Positions 27,813-36,566 of a stretch of 64,000 bases of DNA are shown here, piece after piece. The notes beneath the pieces were generated by a model. It was not told where the DNA came from and searched no databases. It saw only the letters and a program-made list of their open reading frames with translations. The DNA is taken from positions 2,480,001 through 2,544,000 of the forward strand of contig OZ250155.1 in the NCBI GenBank assembly GCA_965237775.1, given 5' to 3'. Origin of the DNA: CATOSP01 sp965237775 (GTDB lineage Bacteria > Chloroflexota > Dehalococcoidia > Lucifugimonadales > UBA3495). A program made the position numbers and the translations under genes. How positions within the stretch are numbered: the stretch's first letter is position 1; every line of letters begins with the position of its first letter.

Positions 27813-28208
27813 ATGTCCCACTCTGACTCAGAACAAAAAAACTCCAACCTCTCCGCTCGCCAACGAAAAGCCCTTACCATACTCGGCGCAGCCGCCTCCA
27901 TATCTGAAGCCGCTCGCCTCTCCAAGGTGGACCGCCGCACCTTGCACCGTTGGCTCCAGGACGAGGACTTCCGCGCCGGACTCGCCCAATTCCATCAACA
28001 AGCAACCGAACTCGCCAGTGTCCAACTCCAGGGCATCGCGCTCCATGCCGTCCGCGCCCTTGCTGAACTCTTAGAATCCCCAAACCCGGATATCCGGCTC
28101 CGGGCCATCCGCACAGCACTCAGCTGCTCCACAAAACTAAACGAACTCCGGAAACTCGGCGATGATGTCCAGGCCCTCAGTGACGCCCTCTACATCAACA
28201 ACCATTAG
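27813..28208 (+). CDS. Small helix-turn-helix protein (terminase-small-subunit-like)
   Basis: A 131-residue protein with an N-terminal HTH, ARQRKALTILGAAASISEAARLSKVDRRTLHRWL, at about residues 15-50. A helical remainder follows (ASVQLQGIALHAVRALAELLE). The HTH plus DEDFRAGLAQFHQQ resembles small phage terminase subunits and related DNA-binding proteins, but no large subunit or other phage gene is nearby. A strong AAAAGGAGG site is 13 nt upstream and fits better a 7-codon frame starting at 27803, which overlaps this start. Such an arrangement could couple translation. Composition is A/C-rich compared with neighbours, suggesting acquisition. Confidence 0.6.
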   Translation: MSHSDSEQKNSNLSARQRKALTILGAAASISEAARLSKVDRRTLHRWLQDEDFRAGLAQFHQQATELASVQLQGIALHAVRALAELLESPNPDIRLRAIRTALSCSTKLNELRKLGDDVQALSDALYINNH

Positions 28209-28219
28209 GAGATATCTCT

Positions 28220-28507
28220 ATGACTCTCGGCCAAATAAAGTCCGAAATCCGCCGCCTCCAGCGTAAACTGGCCCGCCCCTTGGCCCAGGTCGCCATCCAA
28301 CGCATGTCCCAGGAGCTGTGCGATGAGTGGTCCTCCGCCCTGCACGATAAGGATCCCCTGCCGGACGCCCAACCCTTCATCCAACGGGTCGTCAACGCGG
28401 GTTTCCGTCTCTCCACACTCACCTCAGCTAGACGCTACCTAGATGAATGCCGCGACAACGGAGAGGTCCCGCTACTCAAACCCCTTCTCCGCGCCTTCCT
28501 GCCCTAG
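28220..28507 (+). CDS. Small protein of unknown function
   Basis: I do not recognise this 95-residue protein. It opens with a basic helix (MTLGQIKSEIRRLQRKLARPLAQVAIQRM) and is rich in Arg and Leu, with the ending EVPLLKPLLRAFLP. There is no signal peptide or membrane segment. It lies 11 nt after the HTH gene with AGGAGATATCTCTATG at its start, so it is translated from the same transcript. The constant pairing with the HTH protein would be the best clue to a role. Confidence 0.55.
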   Translation: MTLGQIKSEIRRLQRKLARPLAQVAIQRMSQELCDEWSSALHDKDPLPDAQPFIQRVVNAGFRLSTLTSARRYLDECRDNGEVPLLKPLLRAFLP

Positions 28508-28631
28508 GCCATGCCCCACGAATTTGACCTGCCAGCCCCATAAAGTCAGTGCCCGGTTACCCATGGCTGGTTACCAACAGTCAATGAGTAACTGCCACTG
28601 GAGTGACTACTAACCCTTTGCCTCCAATCTC

Positions 28632-28672
28632 GCTCATCCTGAGCGCGGCGGAGTCAAAGGCCCCGCTCCTTG
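28632..28672. repeat. Dispersed REP-like sequence
   Basis: A tcatcctgagcgcggcggag stretch followed by tcaaagg. Related forms occur at about 32104-32138 and 63895-63950 (cctcaccctgagcgcagcg, then gtcgaaggg). This type of intergenic palindrome is common in environmental bacterial genomes. No other feature is seen between 28508 and 28761. Confidence 0.6.
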
Positions 28673-28761
28673 CCAGGGTAGCCCGATGGGTCTAATATTT
28701 GGGCAGGCCGGGACCGTGTTTATGTTCACCATTCTGGGCCCGGCCAGAGGTTTGTTTCCCT

Positions 28762-29607
28762 ATGCCGCAGGAACAGATCAACGGGTTCTCCATGCACTAC
28801 GAGTCCTACGGGACCGGCTTCCCCTTGGTCATGGTCCACGGGGGCCTTGGGGGTGGTGACGGTTCCGCTGGCATGGTAAAGCACCACGCAGCCCCCATGC
28901 GGGAAGTCTGCCGCGCCATCTTCTATGACAGACGCGCCGCCGGACGGTCGGAGTCACCTCCCGGCGGATACGGGATACCCAACCAGGTGGAAGACCTCCG
29001 CGCCCTGTTGCTCCGGTTGGGCGCGGAGCGTGCCCACGTTCTCGGCAGCTCTGCGGGCGGGCCCATCGCCATGCGGTTGGCCCTCGACTACCCCCACATG
29101 GTGGACCGGCTGGTTTTGATAAATACCATGAGCTATGCCAGCGAGCCAGAGCGGCAGGCCCGTCAAAAGGAGCTGGATACCCTCGAGGCCAACGCCGAGG
29201 CCCAGGGCAAGGAAGCCGCTGTAGGGGAGGCGTTGGAAAATCGTAACCCCGGAGGGCGCGACAACCATCCAGACGAGTTCAACCGTTTGCAGACCGCCAA
29301 CCTCCAACGCTTCGAGGGCATCATCAGCTCGCTGCGCGGCTACCTCGACATAGGCGATTCCATCGAGACCAGGCTGGATGGCCTCACCCATCCCACGCTG
29401 ATCGCTCACGGCGACGCTGACGCGAGGATACCCGTGGAGTGTAGCCACCGGCTCAACGAGCTAATCCCCAACTCGGAATTGCACATAATTCCCGGCGCGG
29501 GTCACGGGCTGATGACCAACGTGCCTGAACTCATGCGGGAGTTGGTCCTGGAATTCCTGAGCCGTTCCGCCCTGGATCCCATGCCTTCCGGTTCCGGGAC
29601 AGCGTAG
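28762..29607 (+). CDS. Alpha/beta hydrolase
   Basis: A 281-residue serine hydrolase. The oxyanion-hole motif is VMVHGG. The nucleophile elbow GSSAGG has Ser at about residue 96. The acid is in HGDADARIP and the His in GAGHGLMT, so the triad is complete. YDRRAAGRSESP is typical of the haloperoxidase/epoxide hydrolase-like group. Substrate is unknown. The start is set at ATG 28762 because MPQEQINGFSMHYESYG matches the family N-terminus; the upstream in-frame extension looks non-coding. A VOC protein follows 57 nt later, possibly co-transcribed. Confidence 0.88.
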   Translation: MPQEQINGFSMHYESYGTGFPLVMVHGGLGGGDGSAGMVKHHAAPMREVCRAIFYDRRAAGRSESPPGGYGIPNQVEDLRALLLRLGAERAHVLGSSAGGPIAMRLALDYPHMVDRLVLINTMSYASEPERQARQKELDTLEANAEAQGKEAAVGEALENRNPGGRDNHPDEFNRLQTANLQRFEGIISSLRGYLDIGDSIETRLDGLTHPTLIAHGDADARIPVECSHRLNELIPNSELHIIPGAGHGLMTNVPELMRELVLEFLSRSALDPMPSGSGTA

Positions 29608-29664
29608 CGCCCCGCCGCCGTCTTAGACCTGTTTCGTACTCGACCTGCTGACTGGAGGATACCT

Positions 29665-30072
29665 ATGGCAACCGTAAGCATCGACCACATCGCCATGCCC
29701 ACCGAAAACGCCGAACGGCTGATAACCTTCTACAAAAAGCTCGGCTTCAAGATCAATGATGAGGACGAATGGCGGGCTGGCAACGCAAGAATATTTTCCA
29801 TCCAGATCGGCGACTCCAAGATCAACGTCCACCCAGAAGGCGTGGCCGCCAACCTGCGGGGACCCACGGCGGTACCCGGCTGCACCGACATCTGCTTCGT
29901 CTGGAACGGCTCGGTGGAGGAATGCCAGAAGCTGCTCGAAGACGCCGGAGTCGAGGTGATTAGCGGCCCTGGCCCCAGGCGCGGCGCAAGGGCCGGCGGC
30001 GGGCTCCCCGCGGTTAGCCTCTACGCCCGGGACCCCGACCAAAACCTCCTGGAGTGGATGGTCTACCAGTAA
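29665..30072 (+). CDS. VOC-superfamily protein (glyoxalase/extradiol dioxygenase fold)
   Basis: A 135-residue single-module VOC protein. The metal-ligand positions are His in VSIDHIAMPT, a central strand ICFVWNGSVEECQKLL, and the C-terminal Glu in NLLEWMVYQ. NAERLITFYKKLGF is the classic first helix. It could act as a lyase, isomerase or dioxygenase, or bind a drug; the sequence does not decide. GGAGG lies 8 nt before the ATG. It follows the alpha/beta hydrolase and precedes a MITE array and a ThDP decarboxylase gene. Confidence 0.87.
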   Translation: MATVSIDHIAMPTENAERLITFYKKLGFKINDEDEWRAGNARIFSIQIGDSKINVHPEGVAANLRGPTAVPGCTDICFVWNGSVEECQKLLEDAGVEVISGPGPRRGARAGGGLPAVSLYARDPDQNLLEWMVYQ

Positions 30073-30124
30073 CCCGGCGCGCCTGCCCCGATGGACTGGG
30101 AAGCTAACTGCGCTTCCAGTCGTT

Positions 30125-30344
30125 CTTAGAAACTATCTCAAAACCGAGTCAAGGCGATGCCTCCCCCTTTCGCAAAAGGGGGATTGAGGGGGATTTCTCG
30201 CCCTGCCCGTAGATTGGGGGAGATTTGAGATAGTCTCTTGGTAACTATTTCAAAACGAGAGCTTCCCGGTCTCTCCCCCTTTCGCAAAAGGGGGATTTCT
30301 ACCCCTTTCAAGGATGTTTGCTTGATTTTGAGATAGTCTCTTAG
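30125..30344. mobile_element. Two adjacent MITEs of the CTTAG family
   Basis: CTTAG (30125-30129) opens a 107-bp copy (30130-30236) nearly identical to the one at 11962. It ends at CTTGG (30237-30241), and a shorter, diverged 98-bp copy follows (30242-30339), ending at CTTAG (30340-30344). All three junctions keep the 5-bp motif, so this looks like insertion of one MITE at the edge of another. The array fills the space between the VOC gene and the ThDP gene. Confidence 0.8.
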
Positions 30345-30390
30345 TGGTTCTTAGTTTTTCCCAGTTGTTCTTATTGGAAAGGGAGAGAAT

Positions 30391-32064
30391 ATGCCAACCA
30401 TGACCGGCAAAGAAGCCCTGGCTAGGATGCTCATCGCCGAGGGCGTTACCCACATCTTTGGCAACCCCGGCACCAGCGAGACCCCTCTTTTGGACGTGTT
30501 GCAAGATTTCCCGGAAATCCGCTACGTCCAGGCCCTCCAGGAGGGTACTGCGGTGGGCATGGCCGACGGTTACGCACGGGCCACCGGGCGTCCCGCCTTC
30601 GCGAACATCCACATCGCCGGCGGCCTGGCCAACGGTATTAGCGCCCTGTATAACGCCTACCGTGGCGGCGCGCCCATCGTCTTGACCGCAGGCAACTCCG
30701 ACACGCGAATGCACCTAGCCGAACCCACCCTATCCGGCGACTTGGTGGAGATGACCGCCCAATACACCAAGTGGAGCGCCGAAGTGCGCCACCCCACTGA
30801 TATTCCAATGGCGGTCCGCCGGGCCTTCAAAGAGGCCAAAACGCCCCCAACCGGCCCCGTGTTTCTCTCCTTCCCCTGGGACACCATGGACGAAACCGCC
30901 GACCTGGACATAACCCCCTCCTCCCCAGGCTACTTCCGTATGCGCCCCGACACCGATGCGGTTGCCCGAGCCTCCCAGTTGCTCTCCCAGGCCGAGAACC
31001 CAGTCATAGTCGTCGGAGACCGGGTTGCCCAGTCGGGCGCGATGGACGAATTGGTCAGGTTCGCGGAAACCCTGGGAGCCCGCGTCTATGCGGCTGCCTT
31101 CTCCGAGGTGAACTTTCCCACCAACCACCCCCTCTATAGCGGCGAGTTGAACACCAGCAGCCCCGCCACCCGCCAACTCCTGGGCGGAGCCGACGTCGTG
31201 GTCGCGGTCGGCGCAAACGTCTTCTCCTCTTTCCTATATGTCGAGGAACCCTTCCTGTCGCCAGAAACTAAGTTGGTCCACCTGGACAACAACCCCTGGG
31301 AGGTGGAGAAGATATATCCCACCGAAGTGGGGATAGTTTCCGACCCCGGTGAGGGCCTGTCCGAGTTGACAGACGCCCTGGAACAAGACATGAACGGTCC
31401 GTCTCGCGAGGCTGCGGCCACTCGAAACGCGACCTTGGCCGAGGAAAGGCGGCGTGCCGACGAAGGCTACCAACGCCGTCTCCAGGACCGTTGGGAGAAT
31501 AGCCCGATGGCCGTCGAGCGGATGATGCACGAGTTGGCCCAAGCCGCTCCGCCTGACACCATTATCGCCAATGAGGCGATCACCTCCAGCCCCGCTTTGA
31601 TGCGCGAATTCACCTTCGATCAACCCGGAACATTGTTCGGCATCCAGGGCGGAGCGTTGGGCTGGGCGATGCCCGGTGCCCTGGGCGTCCAACTGGCCAA
31701 TCCCGGCAAGCCCGTGTTGGCCGTGGTCGGTGACGGAGCGTCCCTATACACCGTGCAGGCCCTCTGGACAGCGGCTCGATACAACATCCCCGTCGTCTAC
31801 GCCATTTGCAACAACCGTTCCTACCGCATCCTCAAGGTCAACATGGATACCTACCTCCGCCACATGTTGGACGACCGGGAACGCGAAAGCGAATACGTGG
31901 GTATGGACTTCGCCAACCCCCTGGACTTGGCCGCCATCGCCCAGGCTATGGGCGTGGCCAGCGAAAAGGTCGAGGACGCCGCCGCCATCGGGCCAGCCCT
32001 GGCCAAGGCCTTCGCCAGTGGTAAGCCCTACCTGCTGGACGTCAGCATTGACGGTTCTCTGTAG
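30391..32064 (+). CDS. ThDP-dependent enzyme, benzoylformate decarboxylase-like
   Basis: A 557-residue enzyme of the pyruvate oxidase/decarboxylase superfamily. The N-terminal domain has HIFGNPGTSETPLLDVL, the turn typical of benzoylformate decarboxylase, and the catalytic Glu in QALQEGTAVGMADGYARATG. The ThDP/Mg motif is VVGDGASLYTVQALWTAARYNIPVVYAICNN, intact. Likely reactions are decarboxylation or carboligation of a 2-keto acid. The ATG has GGAAAGGGAG upstream. A beta-hydroxyacid dehydrogenase gene converges on it, separated by a shared terminator. Two related enzymes lie at 50860 and 54647. Confidence 0.9.
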   Translation: MPTMTGKEALARMLIAEGVTHIFGNPGTSETPLLDVLQDFPEIRYVQALQEGTAVGMADGYARATGRPAFANIHIAGGLANGISALYNAYRGGAPIVLTAGNSDTRMHLAEPTLSGDLVEMTAQYTKWSAEVRHPTDIPMAVRRAFKEAKTPPTGPVFLSFPWDTMDETADLDITPSSPGYFRMRPDTDAVARASQLLSQAENPVIVVGDRVAQSGAMDELVRFAETLGARVYAAAFSEVNFPTNHPLYSGELNTSSPATRQLLGGADVVVAVGANVFSSFLYVEEPFLSPETKLVHLDNNPWEVEKIYPTEVGIVSDPGEGLSELTDALEQDMNGPSREAAATRNATLAEERRRADEGYQRRLQDRWENSPMAVERMMHELAQAAPPDTIIANEAITSSPALMREFTFDQPGTLFGIQGGALGWAMPGALGVQLANPGKPVLAVVGDGASLYTVQALWTAARYNIPVVYAICNNRSYRILKVNMDTYLRHMLDDRERESEYVGMDFANPLDLAAIAQAMGVASEKVEDAAAIGPALAKAFASGKPYLLDVSIDGSL

Positions 32065-32119
32065 AAGTGCCCTTCATAAGCCTATGACTCTACTCCCTCT
32101 CCGCTCACCCTGAGCGGAA

Positions 32120-32158
32120 CGGAGTGGAGTCGAAGGGCCTCCACTCCGCCCTCTTTTT
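32120..32158. terminator. Terminator between convergent genes
   Basis: A 10-bp stem, cggagtggag / ctccactccg (32120-32129 and 32139-32148), is followed by ctcttttta. It also overlaps a REP-like repeat (ctgagcggaacggag). It should end transcription of the ThDP gene and overlaps the last codon of the convergent dehydrogenase. Confidence 0.7.
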
Positions 32159-33107
32159 ATTCGTCCGGGTGGGTGGAGATGAACCGGCCCGCTCTGTCCG
32201 GGTCGATGTGCGGCGCCCGCACCTCCTGGTTAGACTGCTCTTCCTGCAGCACCACGGTGACGCTGCTGTCCTGATCGCCCCAGCCCCGGTTCATGGCCTG
32301 TAGAGCGATCTGTTCCGCCAGAGTCGTCATGGGCATCGGAACGTCGTATTCCCTCGCCAGTTCCGTCGCCAGGGAGATATCCTTGTAGGCCAGATTTAGG
32401 GCGAAGCTGGCCGGTTCGTACTCTCCCCGGAACATGCTCCGGACAAGTCCTTCATGCAGCACTCTCATACGGCCCAGTGAACCCCGGCGCATACATTCCC
32501 AGACAGCTTCCGGCTCCACGCCCGCCTTCACCCCCAGGGTCAGGCCCTCGGCGATTGCCTGGCGCACACTATGTCCGATCATGTTATGCACCAGCTTGCA
32601 GATGGAACCGGCTCCTATTCCGCCCGCGTAGAACACCTTGTCGCCGAAGGAGTCCAGGATCGGCTTTATGCTCTCGAAGACTTCCCGGTCGCCCCCTACC
32701 ATCACGGCGAGGTTGCCGCTGGCCGCGCCCGACTTCCCGCCGCTCACCGGCGCGTCCAACACGTGCGCGCCCTTCTGGCGGAATATCGGCTCCAACTCAC
32801 GGATCAACGTCGGTCGGCTCGACGACAGGTCAACGTATATGCTGCCAGGACGAATCCCCTCCAGCACTCCGTCCGCGCCGGCCGCTACGGCCTCCACCTC
32901 CTTTGGTCCTGGCAGCGACGTGAAGGTAACGTCGCTCAGACTGGATACCTCGGCGGGAGAGTTCGCCAGCCGCGCCCCTCCCTCCAACAACGGCCTGGTC
33001 ACTTCCTCCCGCAGGTCGTAGACAACCATCGGGTAGCCCGCCTTCTGGATGTTGAGGGACATCCCTCCGCCCATGTTGCCAAGTCCGATGAATCCTATGT
33101 TCTCCAT
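32157..33107 (-). CDS. NAD(P)-dependent beta-hydroxyacid dehydrogenase (3-hydroxyisobutyrate dehydrogenase family)
   Basis: A 316-residue oxidoreductase of the HIBADH/tartronate semialdehyde reductase family. It has the dinucleotide fold GFIGLGNMGGGMSLNI, the substrate motif DAPVSGGKSGAASGNL, and the catalytic Lys in GSICKLVHNMIG. The C-terminal extension (DSSVTVVLQEEQSNQEV) is normal for the group. It reduces or oxidises a small beta-hydroxyacid; the specific one is unknown. AAGGAGG precedes the ATG. It could in principle follow carboligation by the neighbouring ThDP enzyme, as glyoxylate carboligase and tartronate semialdehyde reductase do, but this is inference from adjacency. Confidence 0.9.
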   Translation of the reverse strand: MENIGFIGLGNMGGGMSLNIQKAGYPMVVYDLREEVTRPLLEGGARLANSPAEVSSLSDVTFTSLPGPKEVEAVAAGADGVLEGIRPGSIYVDLSSSRPTLIRELEPIFRQKGAHVLDAPVSGGKSGAASGNLAVMVGGDREVFESIKPILDSFGDKVFYAGGIGAGSICKLVHNMIGHSVRQAIAEGLTLGVKAGVEPEAVWECMRRGSLGRMRVLHEGLVRSMFRGEYEPASFALNLAYKDISLATELAREYDVPMPMTTLAEQIALQAMNRGWGDQDSSVTVVLQEEQSNQEVRAPHIDPDRAGRFISTHPDE

Positions 33108-33355
33108 CGTTCCTCCTTCATGCTCACCTTAGATCGAATGGGCCGCGACCGATTGAGCCAGTCGCACCCCGCCCCTAAATCCTGGGCGGATTATAAGGCT
33201 TCGCCAAAGGCAACTCCATCAGAACAACCCGAGTTCGCCCCTGACAGATGTAGCCCGCGGATGTAGCCCGCGCCGGATTACTGAATTAACATGGAACGGC
33301 ATTAACATGGAACGGCCTTGACCCCACCCGAATCGACCCGTGAGGAATCAACACA

Positions 33356-34153
33356 GTGTCTGCCTATGACCGCATCGGCCTGGGGTACGATGCCACTCGC
33401 CGCGCCGACCCCTACATAGCCGAACGTCTCGCTCACCACCTCGCACCGGATGGGAGCGCAGGCGCGCCCCGTAGATACCTGGACCTCGCCTGCGGCACGG
33501 GCAATTACACCACCGCTCTATCCATGAGGGGAGACGAGTGGCACGGCGTCGACCGATCATCCCGTATGATCGCCAACGCCGGACCAAAGACTCGGGCGGT
33601 GCATTGGTCCCAGGCCAGGGCGGAACACCTCCCGTTCTCGGACTCCGTCTTCTCAGGGTCCATGTGCACTCTCGCCCTTCACCACTTCGACGAACTCGGA
33701 CCCATCTTCAAGGAGGTCTACCGCGTCCTGGACAGGGGAAAGCTAGTCATCTTCACAGCCGGCCGAGCCCAGATGCGAGGCTACTGGTTAAACGAGTATT
33801 TCCCCGAGTCCATGCGTAGGTCCATAGACCAAATGCCCGATGTCCTAGACGTGGAAGACAACCTGTACCGCGCGGGCTTCCCTACCATCGAAAGAGAGAC
33901 CTACGGCGTGAGGCCAGACCTGCAAGACCTGTTCCTCTACGGCGGCAAACACCGGCCCCAGCTCTACCTGGACGAAGGGTTCCGCCGGGGCATATCGACC
34001 TTCTCCAGCCTGGCAAGTCCCGGTGAGGTTGCCGAAGGCTGCGGACGGCTGGAAAGAGACCTGGAGACAGGCCGGATAGCCGAGGTAGTCCAGCGGTACA
34101 CCAGCGACTCCGGAGACTACCTATTTATCATAGCCTCGAAGAACGGAGCCTGA
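33356..34153 (+). CDS. Class I SAM-dependent methyltransferase
   Basis: A 265-residue methyltransferase with the SAM motif YLDLACGTGNYT, the acidic HGVDRSSRMI, ARAEHLPFSDSVFSG and CTLALHHFDE. This is the methyltransferase-11 pattern (ubiE-like). The C-terminal half is shortened and unusual. The GTG start lies 9 nt after GAGGA. It sits alone between the dehydrogenase and a membrane protein gene. Its substrate is unknown. Confidence 0.87.
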   Translation: MSAYDRIGLGYDATRRADPYIAERLAHHLAPDGSAGAPRRYLDLACGTGNYTTALSMRGDEWHGVDRSSRMIANAGPKTRAVHWSQARAEHLPFSDSVFSGSMCTLALHHFDELGPIFKEVYRVLDRGKLVIFTAGRAQMRGYWLNEYFPESMRRSIDQMPDVLDVEDNLYRAGFPTIERETYGVRPDLQDLFLYGGKHRPQLYLDEGFRRGISTFSSLASPGEVAEGCGRLERDLETGRIAEVVQRYTSDSGDYLFIIASKNGA

Positions 34154-34183
34154 GGACGCTGCCACGAGAATGGCGCTCTCAAT

Positions 34184-34807
34184 TCAGTCAGTCCTGGAAC
34201 TCCGCCATAGATACCGGGCCGTAGCAACGCTGACCAAAATGAACGCAGGACCAACGAATGGCCCCACCTGACGATTGATGGGTGTCAATATTGACACGTA
34301 AAGAGGGTCCAGCATGAAATGAAACCAACTCCAGCCAAACCCGAGGGTGACAACTACTGATGCAACGAAAGACAGCGCAGCCAAGATGCGCGATCGGTAA
34401 GTGGCGTGAAGGGGCTGGTCATGGGAAGAAGCGAGCAGCCGGATGAAGGGGACGGCCACACATATCACAGCGGCCAACCCAGCCGCAAAGAGGAGAAATA
34501 ACATCAAGGGAGAACAGAAAGCCGAGTAACCGTTCCCAGGACAAATCAACAAGACGAGGCCAACCGTCAAGGGTATGACACGGTCGCCGAACCCAACACC
34601 TCCAATGAAGACCAGTATAAGCACCCAGTCTATGAAAGCCACGCCCGCCATGACGAAGAGGAACGTTCCAATCCGCCAGTCGCTAAACATCCTCTGACGC
34701 AATTGCTTCTCCTGGGGAATTGATCGCGGGAGTGCACTTAACAGGCAACCTAGCGGAGCGGAAAACAAGGTTACGTTGTCCATACAAGGACGGCACTGGG
34801 ACCGCAC
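34184..34807 (-). CDS. Membrane protein of unknown function
   Basis: I do not recognise this protein of up to 207 residues. Four to five hydrophobic helices are visible: FLFVMAGVAFIDWVLILVFI, VIPLTVGLVLLIC, LMLFLLFAAGLAAVICVAV, AALSFVASVVVTLGFGW and VGPAFILVSVATARYLW. Starts within the first 40 residues (GTG 34807, ATG 34783, ATG 34690) are all poorly supported by ribosome sites, so the N-terminus is uncertain. It has no obvious partner among its neighbours. The gap 34808-34985 shows nothing. Confidence 0.6.
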   Translation of the reverse strand: MRSQCRPCMDNVTLFSAPLGCLLSALPRSIPQEKQLRQRMFSDWRIGTFLFVMAGVAFIDWVLILVFIGGVGFGDRVIPLTVGLVLLICPGNGYSAFCSPLMLFLLFAAGLAAVICVAVPFIRLLASSHDQPLHATYRSRILAALSFVASVVVTLGFGWSWFHFMLDPLYVSILTPINRQVGPFVGPAFILVSVATARYLWRSSRTD

Positions 34808-34985
34808 TAGAACCGCGACTCCGAATACGCAGGGATGGAGCGATTCCTCCTGGCCTTCTCAATGGGGGAGAGCAAGGGCCAGGTTCATGAGCAACCGGCT
34901 GGTTTCTCGGGGGAAGTGATGCCCGCCTTTCGTCACGAGCCCCAGGGAGCGTGACAGCTAACGGCTGCGCGTAAGAGCCGTCCTA

Positions 34986-36563
34986 TTACCCGGTGGGCCC
35001 GGCTCCCGCGCCCCTGGCAAGTGCGTCCAACTGTACCGCAACCTGGGAACGGTAAGGACGCACGCGGTTGGGGTGCCCCGGCAATCCCAACCCCACCAGG
35101 AACATGACGCTCTTCCCCTCCGCATGGGGCGAGAAGAACTCGGTCACCTCATCGTCGAAGAAGGTCATGCCCGTGGCGCCCATTCCGAGGGAATGGGCGC
35201 ACAGGTACATGTTTCCGCCCATGATTCCCGCCTCCAATTGGGCCGCCCGGTAACCCCGGTTGCCCATACGCCGGAAGGCATCTTCAAGGTCGGTCATGAA
35301 GAAGGCCACGGCGCATGAGTCGCCGCCCAGGGCCTGCTCGAAGCACAAATGGGCCGCATGTTCCCGAAACTTTCCGCTTCGTAGCAGGCTCAATTCCTGC
35401 TCTTCGACGGAGAAAAAGTACGCCCCCGGCTCCAGTGAGTCAACGGCGTTCACGATGAGGTAGAGGTCATTCAAGCTCCCCAGATCCTGGAAGTCCCACC
35501 GTGTGGGTTGAGTGGCCGTTGCAAGGACCGAGTTGAACTGCGCCAAGGAGACTGGTTCCCGGGCGAAACGGCGGGTGGACCCCCGGTCGTTGATAACCTG
35601 GCCCAAAGGGTTCCCGGTACTGGCGCTGGCTACGACCGGAGTTCCTGCCCCCTGTTGACTGCTTCTCTCGCGGTCCGCCAAAGCCGTGGTCCTCCAGTCC
35701 GCCGCCTCCTGCGGCGTCGCCAACGCCGCCTCGGCGTGCGCCCGGGTCACTTCGTGGTATTCGGTCTGGTCTCCGGCGAGATTGTAGCTGGTCGTTATGT
35801 CATCCAGACTGGCTGGCCCGTTCGCTGCCGCCGCGCCAGGTGTCTCCTCCCCGAGGGTGACGATGCACAGCCCCGCCTCGTCTTTGGGGTCGATCCCCAA
35901 CAGCCTATCTACTTCCCCGTCAACGAATCCCAGGGAGATTCGGGAAGGGAGGCCCAGCGAACGGGACACGGCCAGCAGGTTGGAGAGGATGGTGCCGCAG
36001 TCCCAGAAGCAATAACGGTATCCCCGCGCCCGGTACTTCCAGGCGCTGCGCCAGAGGTTGGCGGTGAAGACTAAACTGACCGGAGACGATGCGACCTCAG
36101 CATCGTCCCCCGCCGCCCGCGCCAATTCCCCGCGAAAGTCTCCCTTCCTAAGCTGGCCCAGGGAGAAATCGGCCGCCGAGAAGTGATAGACTCCGGCCTC
36201 CAGTCCCTCCACATCCCGGCAGACAACGTAAATGTCGATGGGGTATAACGCACCAGCGGAGGCAGCGGCGCGGTAATGCACCTCACCCGCCGAGCGCAAG
36301 AACGCCTTGCGAATGAGCCCAGCCGAGTAAAAGAGGATCTGGGCCAACGCCGTGAGCCCCAGGGGTGATGAAGCGGCGGCCGCGCCCATCCCTCCAACCG
36401 CCTCCAACGTAGGCATCTCCGGGGAGGGGAACTCCGAAGGCAGCGGGAACCTCGGGATGTCCCGGTAAGTCTTGTACAGGGGCGGTTTGGTGCGCAGGTT
36501 TATGTAACCTAGCTTGGTAGCCTCGTGGTAGCCTCTGGCCGCTTCAGATTCCAGGTTGCTCAC
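34986..36563 (-). CDS. SagB/ThcOx-type dehydrogenase with two nitroreductase domains
   Basis: A 525-residue protein with two nitroreductase-fold halves. The first (about residues 60-270) has HYRAAASAGALYPIDIYVV and GTILSNLLAVSRSLGL. The second (about 315-520) has NDRGSTRRFAREPVSL, AGIMGGNMYLCAHSLGMGATGM and VMFLVGLGLPG. SagB-type enzymes are FMN oxidases that aromatise azolines in ribosomal peptides, but no YcaO or precursor gene is nearby. Stand-alone duplicated forms have no known substrate. The GTG start lies 3 nt after the stop of the EVE gene, so translation is probably coupled. Confidence 0.85.
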   Translation of the reverse strand: MSNLESEAARGYHEATKLGYINLRTKPPLYKTYRDIPRFPLPSEFPSPEMPTLEAVGGMGAAAASSPLGLTALAQILFYSAGLIRKAFLRSAGEVHYRAAASAGALYPIDIYVVCRDVEGLEAGVYHFSAADFSLGQLRKGDFRGELARAAGDDAEVASSPVSLVFTANLWRSAWKYRARGYRYCFWDCGTILSNLLAVSRSLGLPSRISLGFVDGEVDRLLGIDPKDEAGLCIVTLGEETPGAAAANGPASLDDITTSYNLAGDQTEYHEVTRAHAEAALATPQEAADWRTTALADRERSSQQGAGTPVVASASTGNPLGQVINDRGSTRRFAREPVSLAQFNSVLATATQPTRWDFQDLGSLNDLYLIVNAVDSLEPGAYFFSVEEQELSLLRSGKFREHAAHLCFEQALGGDSCAVAFFMTDLEDAFRRMGNRGYRAAQLEAGIMGGNMYLCAHSLGMGATGMTFFDDEVTEFFSPHAEGKSVMFLVGLGLPGHPNRVRPYRSQVAVQLDALARGAGAGPTG

Positions 36564-36566
36564 CGT

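Noticed and set aside
27813..28507. Prophage
   Set aside because: Only two small genes with weak phage-like features; no integrase, large terminase or structural gene within reach.
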